From Clostridia bacterium (GTDB lineage Bacteria > Bacillota > Clostridia > Oscillospirales > CAG-272), in the NCBI GenBank assembly GCA_024408015.1, contig JAKSVJ010000096.1:1-5432 (forward strand): a stretch of 5,432 nt of DNA, written 5' to 3'. Every line of letters begins with the position of its first letter. The first letter of the stretch is position 1. A program made the position numbers and the translations under genes. Below the pieces are notes generated by a model. The model was not told the DNA's origin. It ran no database searches and was given only the letters and a program-made list of their open reading frames with translations. Below, piece by piece: positions 1-5,432 of this stretch.

Positions 1-326
1 TGGGATTCCCTCAGAATTGGGAAATGGAACCAATCTGGCAATAACGATTCTCATGTACACCGACATGGACAATATGAACAAAACGGCAATTCACAGAGTC
101 AAAATCTGTAAAATTGTCGTTTCGCCATATTTTACTCCCAACCCAACATTCGGGAAAGTTTTATCCCGGCCGTTTCGCCTTGGGAACATTGTGGAACCAA
201 ACCATCAAACTCGTATCGCTATATCGTTGATAGTCAGCATAGTGAAATTCTTATTCGAGTTCAAACGTAGGTATCTTACTTTTGCTCGCTTGTTAGTTCA
301 AGGCCTTCCACAGCCATACCTGCTAA
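1..326. other. Unassigned DNA upstream of the truncated GH3 gene
   Basis: I cannot assign this stretch to a gene. Forward frame 2 is open from the window edge to a stop at 386-388 (129 codons, first ATG at 17), but its translation has no family motif I recognise, it overlaps the start of the GH3 frame, and no ribosome binding site is evident. Forward frames 1 and 3 and the reverse frames are broken by stops every few dozen codons. The base composition seems slightly richer in GC than the gene that follows. Only small repeats were seen: a 9-bp direct repeat cgtttcgcc at 118-126 and 171-179, and a 5-bp hairpin (cggga 151-155 with tcccg 164-168). If the downstream GH3 frame were intact, this region would encode the end of the GH3 C-terminal catalytic domain; the usual NPSGKLP and GQIPxYYNH-type motifs are not present in the expected place. 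Confidence 0.5.
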
Positions 327-371
327 ACGAACCAGAGAGAGATACCTACAAGAGGATATATATCAAGATAC

Positions 372-776
372 ATGGACTTCCCTGTTGATCCTTTGTATAG
401 CTTTGGACATGGTCTTTCATACACTAAGTATAAATACGGCAATTTAAAACTTGATGCTACTGAAATGACAAAAGATAGTAGTATAACAGTTTCAATTGAT
501 GTCACAAATATTGGTACGCGTTGTGGAAACGAAACAATAATGATGTTTATTCATGATAAGTTTGCTCAAGTTTCACGTCCTGTTAAAGAACTAAAGCGCT
601 TTGAAAAAATATCACTTAACCCAGGAGAAACAAAAACAGTTAGTTTTATAATTACAAACGACGCTTTAACATATGTTCATCCTGATCTTAGTACATATAG
701 TGACCCGGGTGAATTTGACATCATGGTTGGACCAAACTCAGAAGATACACTTAACACAATAATCAAATTGGTTTAA
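372..776 (+). CDS. Truncated GH3 beta-glucosidase: C-terminal Fn3-like domain only
   Basis: This encodes the last 134 residues of a glycoside hydrolase family 3 enzyme (beta-glucosidase/xylosidase type). The start reads DFPVDPLYSFGHGLSYT, the GH3 'PLYPFGYGLSYT' signature that leads into the fibronectin type III-like domain. The rest is that domain: DVTNIGTRCGNE, then SRPVKELKRFEKISLNPGE and finally PGEFDIMVG, all in the usual order, ending at the natural C terminus. Full-length GH3 enzymes have about 700 or more residues, with the nucleophile Asp and acid/base Glu in domains that are absent here, so the fragment cannot hydrolyse glycosides. The same frame stays open back to 327 (in-frame TAA at 324-326), and GH3-like residues (GYISRYMD) already appear before the ATG, so that ATG is an internal Met and not a native start. 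There is no well-spaced ribosome binding site before it. I infer a decayed or rearranged gene, or an assembly junction near 325-345. The domain assignment is firm; whether it is expressed is doubtful. Confidence 0.82.
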   Translation: MDFPVDPLYSFGHGLSYTKYKYGNLKLDATEMTKDSSITVSIDVTNIGTRCGNETIMMFIHDKFAQVSRPVKELKRFEKISLNPGETKTVSFIITNDALTYVHPDLSTYSDPGEFDIMVGPNSEDTLNTIIKLV

Positions 777-782
777 TGAGGA
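777..782 (+). promoter_or_regulatory. Ribosome binding site of the methionine sulfoxide reductase gene
   Basis: The sequence tgagga lies just after the GH3 stop codon and nine bases before the ATG at 792. It fixes the start of the reductase. Only 15 bases separate the two genes, so a promoter for the downstream pair must lie inside or upstream of the GH3 remnant. Confidence 0.7.
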
Positions 783-791
783 CATTATTTA

Positions 792-1256
792 ATGACAGAT
801 TATTCTTTATTATTATCACAAGCATCTAGTTTATCTGAAAGTGTTGAATATAGAACAACTATACTTGCTAACATTTCAGCGCTCATTTATGATTCACTTG
901 AAAACCTAAACTGGGCAGGATTTTATATATACAATGGTGAAAAGCTAATACTCGGACCTTTTTGTGGAAAGCCAGCATGCACAAGTATTGCTATAGGCCG
1001 TGGTGTTTGTGGAACTGCTTTTAAAGCAGCCTCAACACAACTTGTTAAAAACGTGCATGAATTTCCAGGACATATCGCATGCGATAGCGCGTCAAATTCT
1101 GAAATTGTTGTACCAATTATCGTTGATGGAAGCATTGTTGGTGTCCTTGATATTGATAGTCCAATACTTAATAGATTTGATGAAAACGATAAAGAAGGAC
1201 TCGAGAAGTTAGTAGAATATTTATCATCTATTTGGGCTTCTCTTAAATTGATTTAA
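792..1256 (+). CDS. msrC: Free methionine-(R)-sulfoxide reductase (GAF domain, fRMsr)
   Basis: This cytoplasmic enzyme reduces free L-methionine-(R)-sulfoxide to methionine, with electrons usually supplied by thioredoxin. The 154-residue product is a single GAF domain, close to the family's usual length of about 150-165. Diagnostic segments are LNWAGFYIYNG (39-49), GPFCGKPAC (55-63), GRGVCGTA (69-76), GHIACDSASNSEIVVP (93-108) and GVLDIDSP (117-124). The three family cysteines are at 63, 73 and 97. Their spacing (10 and 24) is the same as that of Cys84, Cys94 and Cys118 in the E. coli enzyme, so the protein should be active; Cys97 corresponds to the catalytic Cys118 position. A fourth cysteine, Cys58, is extra. 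A ribosome binding site at 777-782 supports the ATG used. The stop lies one base before the alkylation repair gene, so both are probably on one transcript. The alternative name is GAF domain-containing protein (YebR family). Confidence 0.96.
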   Translation: MTDYSLLLSQASSLSESVEYRTTILANISALIYDSLENLNWAGFYIYNGEKLILGPFCGKPACTSIAIGRGVCGTAFKAASTQLVKNVHEFPGHIACDSASNSEIVVPIIVDGSIVGVLDIDSPILNRFDENDKEGLEKLVEYLSSIWASLKLI

Positions 1257-1257
1257 A

Positions 1258-1944
1258 ATGAATATAGAAGAATTAATTATTGACAAGCTTTATGAGCATC
1301 AAGATGTACAATATGGCGATTTTCAAGCAAAATTAACGCCTGGAATTGCCAGGGATAGCTTCATTGGTGTCCGTGTGCCCGAAATCAGAAAGATTGCAAA
1401 AGAAGTTCAAATTTTAGATGGTGTTGACGACTATCTAACAACTCTTCCTCACAAATATTACGAAGAGAACATTCTTGAAAGTGCCATTATTTGTAACATC
1501 AAAGACTATGATAAATGCATATGTATATTGGATGCATTTTTGCCTTATGTTGATAACTGGGCTGTATGCGACACTATGACTCCTAAGGTTTTTAATAAAA
1601 ACAAAGACATAGTATATGACAAAATAGTTGAGTGGGCTTCATCTGAAAAGACTTATACCATTCGATTTGGTATTGAAATGCTTATGTGTTTCTTCCTTGG
1701 AAAAGATTTCAATAAAGAACACATCTCTCTTTTACTAAATGTTAAAAGTGATGACTATTATGTTAAGATGATGAACGCTTGGTATTTAGCAACTGCTCTT
1801 GCCAAGAATTGGGATGATGTTATCCCATTCATTGAAAATGGGGATTTTGAAAAATGGACACATAATAAAGCAATCCAAAAGTCAATCGAAAGCTATAGGA
1901 TAACAGATGAACAAAAAGCGTATCTTAGAACGTTGAGAAAATAA
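1258..1944 (+). CDS. DNA alkylation repair protein, AlkD-like HEAT-repeat family
   Basis: The 228-residue product belongs to the AlkD family (COG4912), all-helical HEAT-like repeat DNA glycosylases that remove N3- and N7-alkylated purines without flipping the base. Recognisable parts are the N-terminal FIGVRVPEIRKIAK (35-48), the central YVDNWAVCDTM (97-107), YTIRFGIEMLM (133-143) and NAWYLATALAK (173-183). Trp101, Asp105, Arg136 and Trp175 lie where Bacillus cereus AlkD has Trp109, Asp113, Arg148 and Trp187, the residues that line its lesion site; the 101/105 and 136/175 spacings match, while the stretch between them is four residues shorter. This match was made by eye. The length is typical. 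The ATG sits one base after the reductase stop, and no GGAGG-like site is seen in the 25 bases before it, so translation probably depends on coupling to the upstream gene. Activity is likely but the substrate range cannot be told, because the family contains several subgroups. Confidence 0.93.
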   Translation: MNIEELIIDKLYEHQDVQYGDFQAKLTPGIARDSFIGVRVPEIRKIAKEVQILDGVDDYLTTLPHKYYEENILESAIICNIKDYDKCICILDAFLPYVDNWAVCDTMTPKVFNKNKDIVYDKIVEWASSEKTYTIRFGIEMLMCFFLGKDFNKEHISLLLNVKSDDYYVKMMNAWYLATALAKNWDDVIPFIENGDFEKWTHNKAIQKSIESYRITDEQKAYLRTLRK

Positions 1945-1945
1945 C

Positions 1946-1973
1946 AAAACCGAGGCCATGTGGTCTCGGTTTT
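1946..1973. terminator. Bidirectional intrinsic terminator between convergent genes
   Basis: The arms aaaaccgaggcc (1946-1957) and ggtctcggtttt (1962-1973) form a 12-bp stem with one G-U wobble and an ATGT loop. The stem ends in T-runs in both directions: TTTTATATATT on the plus strand, and TTTTGTTATTTT on the minus strand. It lies just after the alkylation repair stop on the plus strand and about 25 bases after the fhs stop on the minus strand, so it can end transcription from both sides. The rest of the 54-base gap (1945-1998) shows nothing else. Confidence 0.92.
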
Positions 1974-1998
1974 ATATATTGCCTTTATGTTTAGATGT

Positions 1999-3675
1999 TT
2001 AGAACAATCCGATGATTTTTCCGTTTTCATCAACATCGATATTTTCTGCTGCAGGTACTTTTGGAAGACCTGGCATTGTCATAATATCTCCTGTCAAAGC
2101 AACGATAAATCCTGCACCGGCACTAACCTTAACATTTTTAACAGTTACAGTAAATTCTGTTGGAGCTCCAAGTTTTGTTGGGTCATCAGAGAAACTGTAT
2201 TGTGTCTTTGCCATACAAACTGGCACGTTTCCAAATCCAAGGTCAGTCAATTGTTTAATTTGCTTTTTAGCAGCAGGAAGAATTGTAACACCATCACCGC
2301 CATATACTTTCTTAACAATTTGTCCAATCTTCTCTTCAATTGAACAATCAAGATCATATGAGAATGTAAAGTCACCTTTTTCTTCTTCGCAAAGTCTAAC
2401 GACTTCTTTAGCGAGATCTTCGCCACCCTTGCCGCCTTCGGCCCAAACATTTGATAGAATTGTGTTTACACCCAATTCTTTGCACTTTTCAATGATGAAA
2501 TTGATTTCATTATCTGTATCAGTTGGGAATCTATTAACAGCCACGACACAAGGGAGTTTATATACATTCTTGATATTTGAAACGTGACGCAAGAGGTTAG
2601 GTACACCTTTTTCAAGTGCAACTAAATCTTCATTTGCGAGATCTTTCTTGTCTCTACCACCATGCATCTTTAATGCTCTAACAGTTGCAACAATTACAAC
2701 TGCATCTGGTGTGAGACCTGCCATACGGCATTTAATATCAAGGAATTTCTCTGCACCAAGATCTGCACCAAATCCAGCTTCTGTTACGGCATAATCCCCA
2801 AGGCTCATTGCCATCTTAGTAGCAATTACAGAGTTACATCCATGAGCAATATTTGCGAATGGTCCTCCATGCACAATTGCTGGATTTCCTTCGAGAGTTT
2901 GAACAAGATTTGGCTTTAGTGCGTCTTTTAGCAATGCTGCCATAGCACCAACTGCTTTTATGTCACCAGCTGTAACTGGTTTATCATCATATGTATAAGC
3001 TACAACTATTCTAGATAGTCTTTCTTTTAAATCTGTGATTGAACTAGCAAGACAGAACACAGCCATAATTTCACTAGCAACAGTGATATCAAAGCCATCT
3101 TCTCTTGGAGTGCCGTTGATTTTACCGCCCAAACCGTCAAGAACAAATCTCAACTGTCTGTCGTTCATATCAACGCATCTTTTCCACACTATTTTTCTTG
3201 GGTCAATATTTAAACCATTTCCCTGTTGTATGTGGTTGTCAAGCATTGCTGCAAGTAAGTTGTTTGCTGCACCAATAGCATGGAAATCACCTGTAAAATG
3301 CAAGTTAATATCTTCCATTGGCACTACTTGTGCATATCCGCCACCAGCAGCTCCGCCTTTAACACCGAATACTGGTCCAAGTGAAGGTTCTCTCAACGCT
3401 ACTACAACATTTTTACCTATTCTTGCAAGACCATCGGCTAAACCTATTGTTGTGGTTGTTTTTCCTTCTCCTGCTGGAGTTGGAGTCATGGCTGTTACAA
3501 GAACTAATTTTCCTTTATGGTCAGGATTGTTCTTAAGCATGGCAAGATCAATTTTTGCTTTATACTTACCATATTGTTCTAGATATTCCTCAGGCACTTT
3601 TGCCTTTTTTGCTATATCTGTTATTGGTCTGAGTTCGCACTGTTGTGCAATTTCGATATCTGTTAAATATGCCAT
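1999..3675 (-). CDS. fhs: Formate--tetrahydrofolate ligase
   Basis: This cytoplasmic enzyme joins formate to tetrahydrofolate with ATP, giving 10-formyl-THF for purine and formyl-Met synthesis; in acetogens it is also a step of the methyl branch of the Wood-Ljungdahl pathway. The 558-residue product has the usual full length (about 556). It carries the nucleotide-binding loop TPTPAGEGKTTTT (64-76), the family signature GVKGGAAGGGY (104-114), the second signature VATVRALKMHGG (329-340), and other conserved blocks such as LREPSLGPVFG (94-104) and HGGPFANIAHGCNS (269-282). The C terminus (GDIMTMPGLPKVPAAENID) is also intact, so nothing suggests loss of function. The start is set by GGAGGT at 3681-3686. 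The gene begins 23 bases after the M6 peptidase stop, on the same strand, and ends before the shared terminator. No other folate gene is visible in the window, so whether it serves acetogenesis or only biosynthesis cannot be decided. Confidence 0.98.
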   Translation of the reverse strand: MAYLTDIEIAQQCELRPITDIAKKAKVPEEYLEQYGKYKAKIDLAMLKNNPDHKGKLVLVTAMTPTPAGEGKTTTTIGLADGLARIGKNVVVALREPSLGPVFGVKGGAAGGGYAQVVPMEDINLHFTGDFHAIGAANNLLAAMLDNHIQQGNGLNIDPRKIVWKRCVDMNDRQLRFVLDGLGGKINGTPREDGFDITVASEIMAVFCLASSITDLKERLSRIVVAYTYDDKPVTAGDIKAVGAMAALLKDALKPNLVQTLEGNPAIVHGGPFANIAHGCNSVIATKMAMSLGDYAVTEAGFGADLGAEKFLDIKCRMAGLTPDAVVIVATVRALKMHGGRDKKDLANEDLVALEKGVPNLLRHVSNIKNVYKLPCVVAVNRFPTDTDNEINFIIEKCKELGVNTILSNVWAEGGKGGEDLAKEVVRLCEEEKGDFTFSYDLDCSIEEKIGQIVKKVYGGDGVTILPAAKKQIKQLTDLGFGNVPVCMAKTQYSFSDDPTKLGAPTEFTVTVKNVKVSAGAGFIVALTGDIMTMPGLPKVPAAENIDVDENGKIIGLF

Positions 3676-3680
3676 GTTCC

Positions 3681-3686
3681 ACCTCC
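3681..3686 (-). promoter_or_regulatory. Strong ribosome binding site of fhs
   Basis: Read on the minus strand, this is GGAGGT, five bases before the fhs ATG at 3673-3675. It is a near-perfect Shine-Dalgarno sequence inside the 23-base gap after the peptidase gene, so fhs can be translated independently of the gene upstream. No convincing promoter fits in the gap. Confidence 0.85.
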
Positions 3687-3698
3687 GGGAGTATTGTA

Positions 3699-5432
3699 CT
3701 AGTCTTCTTTCTTCTTTCTTACTACTGCATAGCCAACAAGAGTAACAGCTAATGTTACAATGCCTGTGCTACCAACAATAGATTTACAACCTGAGCTAGG
3801 TTTGCTTGCTTCTGTTGTTGCTTCTGTAGCCTGTGTAGCTTGTGTTGTCTCTTCTGGTTTGTCTTCTATCCAGTTTGCGTAGAGACTAATATCTCCGCTT
3901 TCTGTAAGAACTGTACTGAAGTCATATTTTGTCTTAAATGTGTTATCAGTATACCAACCGCCAAATGTAAATCCAACCTTTGTTGGAGCTTCTGGCTCAG
4001 CAACTGTTTCACCAACTTTTACAACTACAGTATTTGTAGCTTCGCCATCCACAAAGTTAACGTTAACCTTTGGATCTGCACCTGTCTTAACAAGTTTTGG
4101 CTGTGAGTAAATTGTGCCAGAATCAGTAACGGCAAAAGATCTTACTCTATATGTTTTGTTTTCAAGCAAGCCTGTAAATACGCCTGTATCGTCAAAGCTG
4201 TTAACTTCAACTTTCTGGTAGTTATCTGAGAATCCTACGTTAGTAGCAATTTCAAATCCCATGCTTGTATATGTCAATGTTGATTCTTCAATTGAACCCT
4301 TAACACTTACTGTTGTACCGCTAGCTGTTGTTGAATTAACAGTAGCTGTTGGGGCAACCATACCTTTTGATTCAATAGAAATCTGAATTCTCATTTCTTG
4401 ACCAGCTGGATCAAGTGGAACTACCTTGAGGTTCCAGTATTCTTCGCCAATCCAACCTGCTGGATAAGAGTTAAGTCCACAAACAGTACCTGTTGTGCCA
4501 CCAAGTGGGCTCTTGTAATCCATTGAGTTGAACTCTTTGTTGTATTTGCTTGTAGCATCTGCATGGAAGAATGCATCTGATGAAGGTGTCTGGTTTGGAA
4601 TACCCTTCAATGTGCTACTGTATGGGTGACATACAACAATACCAGGATCATGATATGCTCCATCAAACATGTAGTTTGAACATGCTGTACCACTTGTGAA
4701 GTATTTTCTATTTGATGATTCGTCAATATGCCATACAACAATACCACCCTTAGCTGAACCTGATGTCAAGCCAACTTCGAAGCTTTCTTTTAATCTAAGC
4801 TCGATGAGATAGTACTCATCTGGGTCTGGAGTATTAACTCTAAGAACTTGATATTTTCCTGTGCATGTTGAATACAATGTGTATTCACCTTCACCAACAA
4901 CTACTTCGTCAGCCCATCCAAGATAAATTCTCTGATATGGGTCAAGATATGTAGGTGATGCACCACCACTAGAGTAGTTACCATTACACTGGAGTGAGAA
5001 GTTGTTAACAAATGGCCAAGGTGTCAAGGCGTTTCCTGTCGCGCCAACTTTACGAGCATAGATATCTTCTGCTCCCAAGTTGTGACAAAGCTCATGACAA
5101 GCTGTACCAACAAGCTGTCTTTTGCCAGGTGAGAGATATTCGCCCATATTTGTTACGTTACCAGCACCATTAGTAGACTGGAATGTAACACCATCCATAC
5201 TAATTGATACACCTTGAGATGTACTCCATACAGCGTAATAGTTTCTAGGCTGGTTAGGGTTTCTATCACTAATACCTGATGATTCCTGAGAATAACCGGC
5301 ATTCATAATAACGATAAGAAGTTCGTGCTGAGAAAGAATTCCATCACCGTTCTTGTCGAGTTTGCTGTAATCGATATATGGGTCAGTAGCCTTAATAATA
5401 TTCTTAATAGACATACCAGCATATGTACCATT
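3699..5432 (-). CDS. M6-family (immune inhibitor A-like) surface metallopeptidase, 5' end cut off
   Basis: This is a zinc-dependent, cell-surface endopeptidase of MEROPS family M6. Residues are numbered from the Met at 5412-5414, but the frame stays open to the window edge (NGTYAG precedes that Met), so the true start and signal peptide lie outside. The order is as follows. DKNGDGILSQHE (20-31) is a calcium-type acidic loop, found in M6 as 'YDNDGDG', followed by NAGYSQE (38-44). The zinc site is HELCHNLGAED (107-117), an HExxHxxGxxD motif with His107, Glu108, His111 and Asp117. YLGWADE (164-170), YYLIELR (201-207) and GGIVVWHIDES (223-233) are the later M6 hallmarks. An Fn3-like module follows at about 353-445, then a Listeria-Bacteroides (Flg_new) repeat at about 449-516, with GFTFGGWYTD and LYANW. 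A Thr/Glu/Ala-rich stalk (519-540), Cys543, a hydrophobic segment (about 546-565) and the tail RKKKED complete the protein. There is no LPXTG motif. The stop is TAG, and fhs follows after 23 bases. It probably degrades host, dietary or microbial proteins at the cell surface. Confidence 0.93.
   Translation of the reverse strand, partial: NGTYAGMSIKNIIKATDPYIDYSKLDKNGDGILSQHELLIVIMNAGYSQESSGISDRNPNQPRNYYAVWSTSQGVSISMDGVTFQSTNGAGNVTNMGEYLSPGKRQLVGTACHELCHNLGAEDIYARKVGATGNALTPWPFVNNFSLQCNGNYSSGGASPTYLDPYQRIYLGWADEVVVGEGEYTLYSTCTGKYQVLRVNTPDPDEYYLIELRLKESFEVGLTSGSAKGGIVVWHIDESSNRKYFTSGTACSNYMFDGAYHDPGIVVCHPYSSTLKGIPNQTPSSDAFFHADATSKYNKEFNSMDYKSPLGGTTGTVCGLNSYPAGWIGEEYWNLKVVPLDPAGQEMRIQISIESKGMVAPTATVNSTTASGTTVSVKGSIEESTLTYTSMGFEIATNVGFSDNYQKVEVNSFDDTGVFTGLLENKTYRVRSFAVTDSGTIYSQPKLVKTGADPKVNVNFVDGEATNTVVVKVGETVAEPEAPTKVGFTFGGWYTDNTFKTKYDFSTVLTESGDISLYANWIEDKPEETTQATQATEATTEASKPSSGCKSIVGSTGIVTLAVTLVGYAVVRKKKED
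3702..3791 (-). other. C-terminal Cys-containing membrane anchor of the M6 peptidase
   Basis: This covers the last 30 residues of the peptidase: Gly-Cys-Lys-Ser (542-545), about 20 hydrophobic or small residues, then RKKKED at the very end. The layout (Thr-rich stalk, short motif, transmembrane helix, basic tail) is that of a C-terminal surface-anchoring signal, but no LPXTG-like motif precedes it. From general knowledge, Gly-Cys tails of this form recur on surface proteins of some Clostridia. Whether they are processed or act as a plain membrane anchor cannot be told from sequence. Confidence 0.7.
3807..3845 (-). repeat. Thr/Ala/Glu-rich low-complexity stalk
   Basis: This codes for TQATQATEATTEA (residues 524-536), an imperfect Ala-Thr-(Gln/Glu) triplet-type repeat between the Flg_new repeat and the membrane anchor of the M6 peptidase. 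Such low-complexity Thr-rich spacers carry the folded domains away from the membrane and may be glycosylated; the latter is inference. Confidence 0.65.

Noticed and set aside
118..179. 9-bp direct repeat cgtttcgcc and a small hairpin as a possible mobile element end or CRISPR-like unit
   Set aside because: There are only two copies with no regular spacing and no terminal inverted repeats, so this fits chance.
124..230. Frame-2 residues NPTFGK and PFRLGNI as remains of GH3 NPSGKLP / FPRSVGQIP motifs
   Set aside because: The match needs several arbitrary gaps, is in a different frame from the GH3 end, and lies too far from the next GH3 motif to be convincing.
276..344. Short minus-strand frame ending in LAGMAVEGLELTSEQK, faintly like a small antitoxin-type protein
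   Set aside because: It has only 13 codons from its ATG to a stop, its upstream part would lie in the GH3 gene, and no start signals are seen. The resemblance is an impression only.
323..505. 60-codon minus-strand frame across the GH3 junction
   Set aside because: It is antisense to the clearly conserved GH3 Fn3-like coding sequence, with no family resemblance, so it is a shadow frame.
715..720. Perfect TTGACA that could be a -35 box for the repair genes
   Set aside because: No TATAAT-like element follows at 16-18 bases, and the bases encode the conserved GEFDIMVG end of the GH3 domain.
2012..2587. Long plus-strand frames opposite fhs (also 3035-3745)
   Set aside because: They are antisense to a fully conserved fhs; the open frames follow from its codon usage and carry no domain motif.
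3692..3699. TACAAT on the minus strand just before fhs as a possible -10 box
   Set aside because: No -35 element lies at a proper distance, and transcription would start at or inside the ribosome binding site.

Overview
The window looks like a piece of an AT-rich Clostridia-type Firmicute chromosome, probably a gut or rumen anaerobe. The reasons are the codon use, strong GGAGG-type ribosome binding sites, a formate--tetrahydrofolate ligase typical of anaerobic Firmicutes, a glycoside hydrolase family 3 remnant, and a Gram-positive style cell-surface protease with a Thr/Glu-rich stalk and a C-terminal membrane anchor. The assignment is an inference; no rRNA, tRNA or phage marker is present to fix it.

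Left part, plus strand (1-1944). Bases 1 to about 326 hold nothing I can assign. A GH3 beta-glucosidase reading frame enters at about 327-345, but only its C-terminal fibronectin-type-III-like domain is left (usable ATG at 372, stop at 776). The two GH3 catalytic domains that should precede it are absent from all three forward frames, so this is a truncated remnant or an assembly/recombination junction. Close behind it lie two complete maintenance genes: free methionine-(R)-sulfoxide reductase (792-1256), and, after a single base, an AlkD-like HEAT-repeat DNA alkylation repair protein (1258-1944). Together they form a small damage-repair unit, covering oxidised methionine and alkylated bases.

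Middle (1945-1998). A 12-bp hairpin with T-runs on both sides separates the two convergent gene blocks and should terminate transcription from both.

Right part, minus strand (1999-5432). A large M6-family (immune inhibitor A-like) metallopeptidase runs in from beyond the right edge. Its 5' end, including any signal peptide, is cut off by the window. It ends at 3699, and 23 bases further downstream the complete gene fhs starts with its own strong ribosome binding site. fhs supplies 10-formyl-tetrahydrofolate to one-carbon metabolism. The M6 protein has the zinc site, the M6 'GG-x-VVWHID' region, an Fn3-like module, a Listeria-Bacteroides (Flg_new/InlB-B) repeat, a Thr/Glu-rich stalk and a Cys-containing C-terminal transmembrane anchor that is not LPXTG.

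Most of the window is ordinary. The points most worth a second look are the broken GH3 gene with its unexplained upstream DNA, the non-LPXTG 'GCKS + hydrophobic + RKKKED' tail of the protease, its cysteine-flanked zinc motif, and the close placement of a housekeeping folate gene behind a surface protease. I did not find a convincing new multi-gene system.
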